This document shows positions 8,202 through 17,320 of a stretch of DNA of 64,000 nucleotides, piece after piece; position 1 is the stretch's first letter, and each line of letters opens with the position of its first letter. The position numbers were made by a program, and so were the translations under genes. Origin of the DNA: Streptomyces sp. NBC_01351. GTDB lineage: Bacteria; Actinomycetota; Actinomycetes; Streptomycetales; Streptomycetaceae. The stretch lies in assembly GCF_036237315.1 (NCBI RefSeq), contig NZ_CP108356.1:4088501-4152500 (forward strand), given 5' to 3'. The notes under the pieces were generated by a model that did not search any database, was not told the origin of the DNA, and saw only the letters and a list, made by a program, of their open reading frames with translations.

Positions 8202-8817
8202 CGTGCCGGGTGAGCGGCCAGGCGAGCAGGCCGACCGTGAGCGAGATGGCATGGCCGAGGTCGGTGAAGGTGCCGCCGGTGGCGAGCGGGATACCGAAGA
8301 AGGCGACCGCGCCCGCGAGGTAGAACCACCGCCAGGGGGTGGGGAGCCGGTAGGTGAGGACTCCGACCGCGGCCGCGAGTCCGTAGCTGACGCCGATGTC
8401 GACGACATGGGTCATGCTGCGCGGGACTTCGTGGGCCTGGATGGCCGTCAGCAGGACCTTCTGGCTGACGAGGGTGGCGACGATGTGGGCGGTCGCGACG
8501 ATCGCGAGCCAGCGCAGGGTGCCGAGCCAGCGTTCGACGGGGGCGTGGAAGACCTCGAAGAGCACGGCGTAGAGGGCGAGCGAGGCCGGGTTCTCGATCC
8601 AGAAGGCGCTGCTGAGGAGCGCCCGGACGGGGTATTTGACGAGCTGGTGGATGTTGCTGCTGTTGCGGTGCATCAGGACGCGCTCGACCTGGTCGGGCGC
8701 GATCACGACGACGATGCTGGTGACGGCGATGATCAGCAGCCAGATGTGCGTTCCGGGCGAGGAACGTATCCAGGACCGGATGGGCCTGGACGGCTCCGGC
8801 TCCCTGTGCTCGATCAT
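8161..8817 (-). CDS. Rhomboid-like integral membrane protein
   Basis: A 218-residue protein. I chose the ATG at 8817 (MIEHREPEPSRP) because upstream sequence in frame belongs to the ABC transporter region. About six hydrophobic helices are visible. Two features resemble rhomboid catalytic residues: Ser in DIGVSYGLAAAVGV (GxS) and His in FTDLGHAISLTVG, on consecutive membrane segments. This suits the actinobacterial rhomboid-like family, which may be intramembrane serine proteases; activity is not established. The C-terminal 13 residues are encoded by the 43-bp repeat element and so are probably not part of the conserved fold. It is the last gene of the minus-strand block, separated from the ABC genes by a hairpin. 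Confidence 0.75.
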   Translation of the reverse strand: MIEHREPEPSRPIRSWIRSSPGTHIWLLIIAVTSIVVVIAPDQVERVLMHRNSSNIHQLVKYPVRALLSSAFWIENPASLALYAVLFEVFHAPVERWLGTLRWLAIVATAHIVATLVSQKVLLTAIQAHEVPRSMTHVVDIGVSYGLAAAVGVLTYRLPTPWRWFYLAGAVAFFGIPLATGGTFTDLGHAISLTVGLLAWPLTRHVVSPPATAGRCPL

Positions 8818-8839
8818 GAACCGATCATGACCGGTAAAG

Positions 8840-8878
8840 CCGTGCCCCGCCTGGCCGAGTGGGCCGGGCGGGGCACGG
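8840..8878 (-). terminator. Hairpin after the ABC transporter operon
   Basis: Arms CCGTGCCCCGCC/GGCGGGGCACGG plus an inner GGCC/GGCC give about 17 bp with one wobble and a 5-nt loop. It lies 22 bp past the stop of the last ABC permease. There is no U-run, which is common for Streptomyces terminators. Confidence 0.75.
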
Positions 8879-8900
8879 TATGCGGAGCGGTCCCGCGGGC

Positions 8901-9620
8901 CTACTCCTCGCCCGCGAGGGTGAGGCTGCGGAGCTTCTGGCCCGCGTAGAAGGTGGCGCCCACGGTGACCACGGCGAGCAGGACGGCCGCGGTGGGCAGG
9001 GCGACGGTGGCGTCGACGTAGCCCGGTCCGGCGACCTTCTCGGCGAGGGCGAGGGCCCACTGCTGGACGCTGAGGGTCTTGGCTCCGGAGACCAGGCTGC
9101 CGAAGAGCGACTCCCAGATCAGGGCGTAGACGAGGCCGAAGACGACCGCGTTCCGGCTGACGGTGCCCAGCAGCAGGAACAGCGCGCTGTAGGCGATCGA
9201 GGCGACGAGGGCGGCGACCGTGTAGGCAACGGCGATCTGCTGGCCGTTGCCGTTGAGGATGAATCCGGCGATCAGGGTGGGGATCGCGGAGAAGACCATC
9301 GTGACGGCGATGGCCACGATCAGCTTGGTCATGATGATCGTCGGGCGCTTCACCGGTTTGGCGAGCAGGTAGACGATCGAGCCGTCGTCGATCTCCGGGC
9401 CGATGGCGCCGGTGCCCGCGATGACACCGATCAGCGGAACCATGGTGGCGAGGGCGAAGCCTCCGAGGAGGTCCGCGGCGACCCTGTCGTCCACTCCGGC
9501 GAAGCCGCGCACGGCGATCGCGATGACGATCAGCAGGGCGGGCAGCGCGAAGAGGATCAGCGCGCGGCGTCGGCCGAGCAGGGCCCGGTAGGTGAGCCGG
9601 GCAACGGTGGGGTTGTACAT
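8901..9620 (-). CDS. ABC-2 type transporter permease
   Basis: A 239-residue ABC-2 type permease with about six membrane helices and a short cytoplasmic N-terminus (MYNPTVARLTYRALLGRRRALIL). It begins 18 bp after the ATPase gene at 9639-10550, with which it should form an exporter. The motif-rich loop DDGSIVYLLAKPVKRPTIIMTKL matches permeases of the NosY/ABC-2 class. Substrate is unknown. It is the fourth gene of a minus-strand operon with two ATPase/permease pairs, and a strong hairpin follows it. Confidence 0.9.
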   Translation of the reverse strand: MYNPTVARLTYRALLGRRRALILFALPALLIVIAIAVRGFAGVDDRVAADLLGGFALATMVPLIGVIAGTGAIGPEIDDGSIVYLLAKPVKRPTIIMTKLIVAIAVTMVFSAIPTLIAGFILNGNGQQIAVAYTVAALVASIAYSALFLLLGTVSRNAVVFGLVYALIWESLFGSLVSGAKTLSVQQWALALAEKVAGPGYVDATVALPTAAVLLAVVTVGATFYAGQKLRSLTLAGEE

Positions 9621-9638
9621 GGTGGGTGCCAGCTCCTT

Positions 9639-10550
9639 TCAGGCCGTGACGAGGTAGGAGAAGACCGACTCGAGGGACTCGTCGGAGGGCGAGACCGTCA
9701 GGAGGCGGATGCCGTGCTCCCGGGCCACCCGGGGCAGCAGTTCGGTGAAGCGGCCGAAGTCGACGGCCTGGATGCGCAGCACGCCTTCCTTCAGGTCGAC
9801 TTCGATGCCGGCCGTGGAGGGGTCGGCGATCAGGGCCGCGGCGAGGGCGCGGTCGTCGGAGGAGCGGACCAGGTAGCGGTGCGGGCGGTCCGTCATGAGC
9901 CGGCGGATCTTGCGGAAGTCGCCGGAGGCCGCGTGCCGGCCGGCGACGACGACCTCGATGTGCGAGGCGAGCTGCTCGACCTCCTCCAGGATGTGGGAGG
10001 AGAACAGGACGGTGCGTCCCTCGTCGCCCATGCGCCGCAGCAGGTCCATCAGCTGCATGCGCTGGCGCGGGTCCATGCCGTTGAACGGCTCGTCCAGGAG
10101 CAGTACGGACGGGTCGTGGACGAGGGCGGAGGCCATCTTCACGCGCTGGCGCATGCCCTTGGAGTACGTGGAGATCTTGCGGTCCTGGGCGTACTCCATC
10201 TCGACGGTGGCGAGCGCCCGCTGGGCGTCCGCGTCGTCGAGTCCGTGCAGTTCGGCGTTGGCGACGACGAACTCCCGGCCGGTGAGGAAGTCGTACATGG
10301 CCTCGCGCTCGGGCACGACGCCGACCTGCTTGTAGACCTGCTCGTTGCGCCAGATCGGCGCGCCGTCGAGGGTGACGGTGCCCGTGGAGGGGGCGAGGAA
10401 GCCGCCCATCATGTTGATGAGCGTGGACTTGCCGGCGCCGTTGGGGCCGAGCAGTCCGGTGACGCCGGGGCCGATCCGCATGGTCACGTCGTTGACGGCG
10501 ACGACGTTCCCGAACCAGCGGGAGGTGTGGTCGATGTCGATGATGGTCAT
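9639..10550 (-). CDS. ABC transporter ATP-binding protein (pair 2)
   Basis: A 303-residue DrrA/CcmA-type ATPase. Walker A is GPNGAGKSTLINMMGG, the signature is YSKGMRQRVKMASAL, and Walker B is VLLLDEPFNGMDP, followed by the switch His in SSHIL. The C-terminal third is the accessory domain typical of ABC-2 exporter ATPases. It lies between permease 1 (10600-11487) and permease 2 (8901-9620). The alternation ATPase-permease-ATPase-permease suggests either two related exporters or one heteromeric exporter. Substrate is not indicated. Confidence 0.94.
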   Translation of the reverse strand: MTIIDIDHTSRWFGNVVAVNDVTMRIGPGVTGLLGPNGAGKSTLINMMGGFLAPSTGTVTLDGAPIWRNEQVYKQVGVVPEREAMYDFLTGREFVVANAELHGLDDADAQRALATVEMEYAQDRKISTYSKGMRQRVKMASALVHDPSVLLLDEPFNGMDPRQRMQLMDLLRRMGDEGRTVLFSSHILEEVEQLASHIEVVVAGRHAASGDFRKIRRLMTDRPHRYLVRSSDDRALAAALIADPSTAGIEVDLKEGVLRIQAVDFGRFTELLPRVAREHGIRLLTVSPSDESLESVFSYLVTA

Positions 10551-10599
10551 GGGCGCAGCCCATTCCTTAGAGGGGTGGTGGTGGGCGACGGGTGGGAGG

Positions 10600-11487
10600 T
10601 CACAGCCCGGCCTTCCGGTAGCGGGCCATCAGGGCGGCGTAGGAGCCGGCGATGAGGCCGAGGATGACGAGAAGGTAGGCGACACCGACGCCGGCCGAGG
10701 GGCCATGGCCTTCGGGGAAGGCGGAGCTGGCGCCGAGGAAGGCGGTCTGCAGGCCGTCGATGAGGGTGATCGGGGAGAACAGGCCCATCCACTCGATGGC
10801 CCCGGCGTTCCCGGTGGCGAAGGCGACGCCCTGCACCGCGGTGACCGCGCCGTAGGGGATCAGCAGCAGGGCGATGACGGCGGCGACGCCGAACCCGCGG
10901 CGCGGGGTGAGCGCGGCCATGACGAGGCCGAGGCCGGCGAAGAGCAGCGACAGCAGCAGAACGGACACCAGTCCCTGCCCGAATCCCTTGGTCTGGTCGG
11001 CGAAGTCGAACTTCGCCAGGAGCGCGCCGATCCACATGATGAACAGCGGGGTGGCGGTGAGGACGAACAGGGCCGAGGCCATGGCCGCGAACTTGGCCAC
11101 GACGTAGTCGACGCGCTCGATGGGCCGCGAGAAGTAGAGCGGCACCGTCTTGAAGCGCAGGTCCCGCGAGACGGTCTGCGGTGCCTGCGCGGCGAGGAAG
11201 AGATAGATGACCACCTGGGTGTACAGGGCGTACGCCGTGTACTTGATCGGGAGGTCGGTGGAGCCGGGCAGGTTGATGGCGACCGCGACGAGGATCAGCG
11301 CGGGGACGCACATCACCGCGAAGAGGATCATCGGCAGGACCTTGGACTTGGCGGAGCGGCCCAGTCCGTAGGCGCCGCGCAGGGACTGCGAGAACAGCGA
11401 CTTGCGGGCGTAGCCGCGGCCGAGCCGGGGCCCGTCGTAGGGCCGGTAGCCGATGTTGTGGATCTGGGTCGAGGTGTCAGGCGCCAT
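10600..11487 (-). CDS. ABC transporter permease (pair 1)
   Basis: A 295-residue membrane permease. A 60-residue soluble N-terminus (TQIHNIGYRPYDGPRLGRGYARKSLF) precedes about six helices. The motif IHNIGYRPYDG is typical of actinobacterial ABC-2 permeases of this kind. Its ATG at 11487 lies inside the last codons of the upstream ATPase (11-bp overlap), so the two are translationally coupled and should form one exporter. Confidence 0.9.
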   Translation of the reverse strand: MAPDTSTQIHNIGYRPYDGPRLGRGYARKSLFSQSLRGAYGLGRSAKSKVLPMILFAVMCVPALILVAVAINLPGSTDLPIKYTAYALYTQVVIYLFLAAQAPQTVSRDLRFKTVPLYFSRPIERVDYVVAKFAAMASALFVLTATPLFIMWIGALLAKFDFADQTKGFGQGLVSVLLLSLLFAGLGLVMAALTPRRGFGVAAVIALLLIPYGAVTAVQGVAFATGNAGAIEWMGLFSPITLIDGLQTAFLGASSAFPEGHGPSAGVGVAYLLVILGLIAGSYAALMARYRKAGL

Positions 11488-12466
11488 CGGAACCGGCTCC
11501 CTTCTGCTGGACGAGGTGCGAGGACTGGTCGTTGTCGCGGAAGACCTCCGCGATGTGGTGGCGGCGCTGTTCCATGCGGACCAGGCCGAGACCGAGGTCG
11601 GCGACGGTGTCGCGGACGGTGTCGTAGGTGTGCTCGCCGTCCGCCTCGACGAGGAGGATGTGGCCGGCGCCGGGCAGGCCCTGCTCCTCGCCCGCGTGGA
11701 GGGTGAGGCCGGCCGCGGCGAGCGCCCCGCGCAGGGCGGCGGTGCCGTCCGGGTGGGTGTCGGAGTCGGTGACCTCGACCGCGAGGGTCGTGGTGGTCTG
11801 GGTGAAGTCGCTGGTGGAGCTGGAGCGCAGCAGCTTGCCGCCGTCGACGACCACGACGTGGTCGCAGGTCCGCTCCAGTTCTCCGAGGAGGTGGGAGGTG
11901 ACCAGGACGGAGATGCCGAAGTCGGTGTAGATGCGGCGGATCAGGCCGAGCATCTCGTCCCGGCCGACCGGGTCCAGGCCGTTGGTCGGCTCGTCGAGCA
12001 GGACCAGCTGGGGGTCGTGGACCAGCGCCTGGGCGAGCTTGACGCGCTGCTTCATGCCGGTGGAGTAGCCGCCGATGGGACGGTAGCGCTCCTCGTACAG
12101 CCCGACGTGGCGCAGGGTGTCCGCCGTGCGTTCGCGGGCGGCCGTCGGCGGCAGCCCGGACATCCGGGCCATGTGGACGACGAACTCGGTGGCCGAGACG
12201 TCGGGTGGCAGGCAGTCGTGCTCGGGCATGTAGCCGACGCGTTCACGGATGGCGCTGCCATGCGTGGCGACGTCGAGGCCGAGCACGGCGGCGCTGCCCT
12301 CGGTGGCGGGGGACAGTCCCAGCAGGATCTTGATCAGCGTGGACTTGCCGGCTCCGTTGGCACCCACGAGGCCGGTCACACCAGGCCCGATGTCCAGGGA
12401 GAGCCGGTCGAGGGCGGTCACTCGGGGGTACCGCTTGCTCAGGCTTTCGGTCGCGATGACAGTCAC
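11477..12466 (-). CDS. ABC transporter ATP-binding protein (pair 1)
   Basis: A 329-residue ABC ATPase from the GTG at 12466 (VTVIATESLSKRYPRVTAL). A longer in-frame start is possible but would add an unconserved Arg-rich stretch. Walker A is GANGAGKSTLIKILLG, the signature YSTGMKQRVKLAQAL, and Walker B VLLDEPTNGLDP. It is the first gene of the four-gene ABC operon. The 5' region 12467-12682 is shared with the divergent M24 gene and contains a perfect DnaA box. Confidence 0.93.
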   Translation of the reverse strand: MTVIATESLSKRYPRVTALDRLSLDIGPGVTGLVGANGAGKSTLIKILLGLSPATEGSAAVLGLDVATHGSAIRERVGYMPEHDCLPPDVSATEFVVHMARMSGLPPTAARERTADTLRHVGLYEERYRPIGGYSTGMKQRVKLAQALVHDPQLVLLDEPTNGLDPVGRDEMLGLIRRIYTDFGISVLVTSHLLGELERTCDHVVVVDGGKLLRSSSTSDFTQTTTTLAVEVTDSDTHPDGTAALRGALAAAGLTLHAGEEQGLPGAGHILLVEADGEHTYDTVRDTVADLGLGLVRMEQRRHHIAEVFRDNDQSSHLVQQKGAGSDGA

Positions 12467-12570
12467 GGCTCCGACGTTAGTGGCGCAGCCCTCGCGAAAC
12501 GTCAGACCTTGAGCTGGATCCCGTCTCCGCCTTCCGGCGTATGTACCCGTACTGGAGGCTGATGTGGCCC

Positions 12571-12587
12571 GGACAAGTTTGTCCACA
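12571..12587. promoter_or_regulatory. Single perfect DnaA box in a divergent intergenic region
   Basis: TTGTCCACA at 12579-12587 overlaps a palindrome GGACAAGTTTGTCC (12571-12584), giving an inverted partial box on the other strand. It lies between the ABC operon and the M24 operon. Whether it regulates either promoter is unknown. Confidence 0.6.
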
Positions 12588-12682
12588 GGTCCGTGCACGG
12601 GCCTTGACGTGATCTCCAGGCATTGTCACATTCATCAGTGTCAACTTACGGGCGCGTACGGCTACAGGGGCGGACTGCTGGC

Positions 12683-13540
12683 ATGGCTGGGGACACCAAG
12701 CAACGCACCGCGCAGCTCACTGCCGACCTGCGCGGGTTCAGGGAAGTGCAACGCCTCTCCTACGAATGCGCGGAGGCCGTCGCGGCCCGGCTGCGGCCCG
12801 GGGTGACCGAGCGCGAAGCCGCGCGGATGCAGCGCGAGTGGCTGCGCGAGCGGGGCGTGCGGGACTGGTTCCACCTGCCGTTCGCCTGGTTCGGGGACCG
12901 CACCGCCTTCGTGAACTTCAAGATCCCGCTGCAGTTCTTCCCGACCAACCGGAAGCTGGAGCCGGGGATGCCGTTCATCCTCGACATGGCTCCGGTCTTC
13001 AAGGGGTACGCGGCGGACATCGGGTACTCCGGCAGCCTCGGGCTCAACCCCGTGCAGGACCGGCTCATGTCCGACCTGAGCGAACACCGCGTGCTGATCC
13101 TGGAGCAGGTGCGGGAGCGCCGCTCGCTGCGGGAGATCTACGAGAACGTCGAGCGGCTGATGAACCGGCAGGGGTACGCCAACCGGCACCGCGCGTATCC
13201 CTTCGGCGTCATCGCCCACAAGATCGACCGGGTCAAGGAGCGGCGCTGGTCGCCCACCGCGTTCGGTTTCGGCACGCAGTCCCTCAAGGGGCTGGCCAGT
13301 GATGCCCTGCACGGGCACCGTGAGGGCTGGTCCCCGCTGTGGAGCCCGTACCACTTCTCCGACCACCCGCCGCAGCCCGGGCTGTGGGCGGTGGAGCCGC
13401 ACCTGGGCTTCCGGGGCACGGGGGCGAAGTTCGAGGAGATCCTGGTCGTCACCGACTCCCGGGATCCCCAGGAGAGCGCGTTCTGGCTGGACGACGATCT
13501 GCCGCACGTGCGGCGCTGGGCCGAGGAGAAGGCAGCATGA
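12683..13540 (+). CDS. M24 family metallopeptidase-like protein
   Basis: A 285-residue pita-bread fold protein, starting at the ATG 12683 (MAGDTKQRTAQL). An upstream TTG at 12623 is possible but lacks a ribosome site. Candidate metal ligands of M24 aminopeptidases are present: two Asp in FILDMAPVFKGYAADIGYSG, His in GVIAHKI, and Glu in VEPHLGF and FEEILVV. The protein is unusually divergent (tryptophan-rich stretch HREGWSPLWSPYHFSD), so it may hydrolyse something other than Xaa-Pro peptides. Its stop overlaps the next start (ATGA), making it the first gene of a coupled four-gene run with lipid-type enzymes. Confidence 0.85.
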   Translation: MAGDTKQRTAQLTADLRGFREVQRLSYECAEAVAARLRPGVTEREAARMQREWLRERGVRDWFHLPFAWFGDRTAFVNFKIPLQFFPTNRKLEPGMPFILDMAPVFKGYAADIGYSGSLGLNPVQDRLMSDLSEHRVLILEQVRERRSLREIYENVERLMNRQGYANRHRAYPFGVIAHKIDRVKERRWSPTAFGFGTQSLKGLASDALHGHREGWSPLWSPYHFSDHPPQPGLWAVEPHLGFRGTGAKFEEILVVTDSRDPQESAFWLDDDLPHVRRWAEEKAA

Positions 13541-15354
13541 GCGGCATGAGCGGCATGAACGGGACGAACGGCGCCGGCGGAGCGGGCGCGGCGGGATTGG
13601 CCGGCGCGCGCGAGCGCTGGGTCGCCACCGGTGGCATCGAGCTGTGCGTCGTCGAGCTCGGCGACGCGGACCGGCCGACCGTGGTGCTCGTGCACGGCTA
13701 CCCGGACAGCAAGGAGGTCTGGTCGGACGTCGCCGAGCGGCTCGCGGAGCGCTTCCACGTGGTGCTGTACGACGTACGCGGCCACGGCCGCTCCAGCGCA
13801 CCGCAGCCCCTGCGCGGCGGGTTCACCCTGGAGAAGCTGACCGACGACTTCCTCGCCGTGGCGGACGCCGTCAGTCCGGACCGGCCGGTGCACCTGGTCG
13901 GCCACGACTGGGGCTCGGTACAGGGCTGGGAGTTCGCGACGGTCGCCCGCACCGAGGGCCGGATCGCCTCCTTCACCTCGGTGTCGGGGCCGTCCCTCGA
14001 CCACTTCGGGCACTGGATCAAGAAGCGGATGACCCGGCCCACCCCGCGCCGGGCGGCGCAGCTGCTCGGCCAGGGCGCCAAGTCCTGGTACGTGTACATG
14101 CTGCACACGCCCGTCCTGCCGGAGCTCGCCTGGCGCGGGCCGCTCGGCAAGCGCTGGCCGGCGATCCTGGAGCGCATCGAGAAGGTCCCCGCCGGGGACT
14201 ACCCGACGGCCTCGCTGCCCTCGGACGCGGCGCACGGCGCCTGGCTCTACCGGGACAACGTACGGCCCCGCCTGCGCAAGCCGCGCGAGGACGCGTTCGC
14301 GCACGCACCGGTGCAGCTGATCACCCCGAGCGGGGACGCTTTCCTCTCGGAGCGGCTCTACGACGATCTGGAGCGGTGGGCGCCGGACCTGCTGCGGCGG
14401 ACCCTGCCCGCCAAGCACTGGGTGCCGCGGACCCGGCCCGACCAGCTCGCAGCCTGGATCACCGAGTTCGTCACCGACCGGGAGGAGCCGGCGACCCGGG
14501 CTCCGGAGCTGAAGGCCCCGGGCAAGTACACCGACCGTTTCGGCGGGCAACTGGTCCTGGTGACCGGCGCGGCCAGCGGTATCGGCCGGGCCACCGTCTT
14601 CGCCTTCGCGGAGGCCGGGGCCCGGGTGGTAGCCGTGGACCGGGACGGAGAGGGCGCGGCGCGCACGGCCGACATGGCCCGCCTCGTCGGCGCCGCCGAG
14701 GCCTGGGGCGAGTGCGTGGACGTGAGCGACGAGCAGGCGATGGAGAAGCTCGCGGCGAAGGTCGCCGCCGAGTACGGGATCGTGGACGTCCTGGTCAACA
14801 ACGCGGGGATCGGCCTGTCCGGGGCCTTCCTCGACACCAGCGCCGAGGACTGGAAGAAGGTCCTCGACGTCAATCTGTGGGGCGTCATCCACGGCTGCCG
14901 GATCTTCGGGAAGCAGATGGCCGACCGGGGCCAGGGCGGGCACATCGTCAACACCGCCTCCGCCGCCGCCTACCTACCCTCCAGGACGCTGCCCGCCTAC
15001 AGCACCTCGAAGGCCGCGGTGCTGATGTTGTCGGAGTGCCTGCGCGCGGAGCTGGCCTCGAAGTCGATCGGCGTCTCGGCGATCTGCCCCGGCATCGTCA
15101 ACACCAACATCACCGCCACCTCGCGCTTCGCCGGGGTGGACGCGGCCGAGGAGAAGCGCCGCCAGGAGCGCTCCTCCCGGCTGTACGGTCTGCGCAACTT
15201 CCCGCCGGAGAAGGTTGCCGACGCGATCCTGCGGGCGGTCGTGCGCAACGAGGCACTGGTCCCGGTGACTCCGGAGTCCAAGGGCGCCCTGTGGATGTCC
15301 CGCTTCGCGCCCCGGACCCTGCGGCGCATCGCGAGGCTGGAGCCCAAGCTGTGA
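13537..15354 (+). CDS. EphD-like fusion: epoxide hydrolase domain plus short-chain dehydrogenase
   Basis: A 605-residue two-domain protein. Residues about 28-310 are an alpha/beta hydrolase of epoxide hydrolase type, with oxyanion motif VHGYPDS and nucleophile Asp in GHDWGS. Residues about 330-605 are a short-chain dehydrogenase with TGAASGIGRA for the cofactor, NNAG, and the catalytic Ser-Tyr-Lys set (NTASAA, YSTSK). The order matches mycobacterial EphD, linked to cell-envelope lipid metabolism (established family knowledge). The start ATG at 13537 overlaps the M24 stop. The N-terminal 25 residues are a Gly/Asn/Met-rich low-complexity tail. Substrate is unknown; streptomycetes lack mycolic acids, so another lipid is likely. 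Confidence 0.92.
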   Translation: MSGMSGMNGTNGAGGAGAAGLAGARERWVATGGIELCVVELGDADRPTVVLVHGYPDSKEVWSDVAERLAERFHVVLYDVRGHGRSSAPQPLRGGFTLEKLTDDFLAVADAVSPDRPVHLVGHDWGSVQGWEFATVARTEGRIASFTSVSGPSLDHFGHWIKKRMTRPTPRRAAQLLGQGAKSWYVYMLHTPVLPELAWRGPLGKRWPAILERIEKVPAGDYPTASLPSDAAHGAWLYRDNVRPRLRKPREDAFAHAPVQLITPSGDAFLSERLYDDLERWAPDLLRRTLPAKHWVPRTRPDQLAAWITEFVTDREEPATRAPELKAPGKYTDRFGGQLVLVTGAASGIGRATVFAFAEAGARVVAVDRDGEGAARTADMARLVGAAEAWGECVDVSDEQAMEKLAAKVAAEYGIVDVLVNNAGIGLSGAFLDTSAEDWKKVLDVNLWGVIHGCRIFGKQMADRGQGGHIVNTASAAAYLPSRTLPAYSTSKAAVLMLSECLRAELASKSIGVSAICPGIVNTNITATSRFAGVDAAEEKRRQERSSRLYGLRNFPPEKVADAILRAVVRNEALVPVTPESKGALWMSRFAPRTLRRIARLEPKL

Positions 15355-16322
15355 GCGGGGCCGGGCAGCCTGGCGGCGGATTCCGTGGCAGCGGATTGTC
15401 CGGCAGCGGGCTGCCGGGAGGCGGGGCCTCGTACGCGATCGCCCCGCGCCGGGTGTCCTTCGATTGGAAGAGCACCCCGCTGCACTGGATACCCGACGAG
15501 CCCACCGCCACCCACGTCATCAACGTGCTGCACCTGCTGCTGCCCGCCGGGGAGCGGTGGTTCGTGAAGGTGTTCAAGGAGGGCCTGCCCCTGGTCACGG
15601 ACCCCGCGCTGCGGAGGGACGTGAAGGGGTTCATGGGCCAGGAGGCCACGCACAGCGTGCAGCACTCCTCCGTGCTGGACCACCTCGCCGAGCAGCGGCT
15701 GCCGACGGAGGCGTACACGCGGCACGTGGACTTCCTCTTCGAGAAGCTGCTCGGGGAGACCCCTCCCTTCGGGGTCCCGATCACGGCGCAGGAATGGCTG
15801 CGCTTCCGGCTCGCGCTGGTCGCCGCGATCGAGCAGTTCACGGCGGTTCTCGGAGACTGGGTCCTGCGCGCCGAAGGGCTCGACCGGGCCGGCGCGGACG
15901 AGATCATGCTGGACCTGCTGCGCTGGCACGGCGCGGAGGAGGTGGAGCACCGCTCCGTCGCCTTCGACATGTACCAGCACTGCGGCGGGAGCGGCCTGCC
16001 CCGCTACGCGCGGCGCATCGAGGGGATGGTCGTGGTCGCGCCCGTACTGGCCTGGCTGTGGGTGTGGGGGGCCTCGTACCTCATCCGCAACGACCCCGAA
16101 CTGGGTGGCCGGCTGCGCTATTCGCTGCGCGCGCACAACCGGGCGGTCGCCAAGGGTCTGCTTCCCACCTGGAGAGAGCTCGGCATGGCCATACCCCGCT
16201 ACATCCGGCGGTCGTACCATCCCTCGCAGGAGGGCTCGCTGCGCAGGGCGGTCGAGTACCTTGCGGCTTCACCTGCCGCCCGGGCCGCGGCGGGCGCGGT
16301 CGGCCGAGCCGCGATGTCGTAG
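15351..16322 (+). CDS. Metal-dependent hydrolase-like protein (PF10118 type)
   Basis: A 323-residue protein whose GTG at 15351 overlaps the stop of the EphD-like gene. After a Gly/Ser-rich tail of about 27 residues the conserved region begins (RRVSFDWKSTPLHWIPDEP). Paired motifs GQEATHSVQH and GAEEVEHRSVAFD look like a ferritin-like di-iron site (ExxH and EExEH), and other Glu/His pairs sit between. Two hydrophobic segments (about 215-240) suggest membrane contact. Co-transcription with an epoxide hydrolase/SDR fits a role in oxidising or cleaving a lipid; that is inference. Confidence 0.83.
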   Translation: MSGAGQPGGGFRGSGLSGSGLPGGGASYAIAPRRVSFDWKSTPLHWIPDEPTATHVINVLHLLLPAGERWFVKVFKEGLPLVTDPALRRDVKGFMGQEATHSVQHSSVLDHLAEQRLPTEAYTRHVDFLFEKLLGETPPFGVPITAQEWLRFRLALVAAIEQFTAVLGDWVLRAEGLDRAGADEIMLDLLRWHGAEEVEHRSVAFDMYQHCGGSGLPRYARRIEGMVVVAPVLAWLWVWGASYLIRNDPELGGRLRYSLRAHNRAVAKGLLPTWRELGMAIPRYIRRSYHPSQEGSLRRAVEYLAASPAARAAAGAVGRAAMS

Positions 16323-16332
16323 GGAGCCGGGA

Positions 16333-17247
16333 TTGTCCGATCAGGCGGTAGCCGAGTACCGGATCGAGGATCTGGCGCACCACAGCGGGGCGACGGTGCG
16401 CACGATCCGTGCGTACCAGGACCGCGGTCTGCTGCCGAAGCCGGAGCGGCGGGGCCGTTCCAACGTCTACCGGGACACGCACCTGGCGCGGCTGCGCCAG
16501 ATCGCGGACCTGCTGGACCGCGGCTACACGCTGGCCTCCATCAAGGAGTTGCTGGAGGCCTGGGACGCCGGGCGCGGGCTGGGCGGCGTACTGGGGCTGG
16601 TCGCCGAGGTGCACGGGCCGTGGACCGACGAGGAGGCGGCCCGGATTACCCGGGAGGAGCTGAACGAACGGTTCGGCGGCAAGCCCGACGACGACGCCGT
16701 GGGCGAGGCGTGCGAGCTGGGGGTGCTGGAGCGGATCCCGGGGCGCCCGGACCAGTTCCTGGTGCCCTCCCCGCAGGAGCTGGCCGTGGCCGCCGAGCTG
16801 TACGCGGCCGGGGTGCCGCTGCCGGCGATCACCGGGCATCTGCGGGAGCTGCGCGGACAGGTCGAGCACATCGCCTCGCGGTTCCTGGAGTTCACCACCG
16901 AGCACGTCTTCGCGCGCTACCTCGGACACGTGCCGCCGACCGACGCGGACGCGGCGGAGGCGGCGACGATGGTGCGGCGGCTGCGGCCGCTGGCCCAGCA
17001 GACGGTGGATGCGGAGCTGGCGCGGGCGATGCGGCTGTTCGCGACCCGGCACCTGCAGCGGCACCTGGGGGCGGCCGGCGCGCCCCAGCCCTCGGGCCCG
17101 TCGCCGGTGGCGCTGCCGGCGGGGACGGTGCGGGCGGTGCAGGAGCTGGTGGGCGCGGAGCACGTGGCGGAGTTCGTCCGGGCCGCGACCGAGCGGGAGC
17201 TCCAGGCCCGGACGATGAACGATCTGGCCCGTCGGGGGGAGCCGTAG
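16333..17247 (+). CDS. MerR-family transcriptional regulator
   Basis: A 304-residue regulator. The TTG at 16333 is the best start: AGGGAG lies 6 nt upstream and the protein then begins MSDQAVAEYRIEDLAHHSG. The MerR winged helix is clear (ATVRTIRAYQDRGLLPKPERRGRSNVYRDTHLARLRQIADLLDRGYTLASIKELLEA). The C-terminal 200 residues are helical and likely bind an effector; no Cys metal-binding set is seen. It follows the hydrolase operon by 10 bp and may control it. Confidence 0.9.
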   Translation: MSDQAVAEYRIEDLAHHSGATVRTIRAYQDRGLLPKPERRGRSNVYRDTHLARLRQIADLLDRGYTLASIKELLEAWDAGRGLGGVLGLVAEVHGPWTDEEAARITREELNERFGGKPDDDAVGEACELGVLERIPGRPDQFLVPSPQELAVAAELYAAGVPLPAITGHLRELRGQVEHIASRFLEFTTEHVFARYLGHVPPTDADAAEAATMVRRLRPLAQQTVDAELARAMRLFATRHLQRHLGAAGAPQPSGPSPVALPAGTVRAVQELVGAEHVAEFVRAATERELQARTMNDLARRGEP

Positions 17248-17320
17248 GGGGGGTGCGCCCGCCCGATCAGTAGTCCACAGGGCGGATCTCGCGTTTGCCG
17301 TCAAAACGCACCCAATCAGC

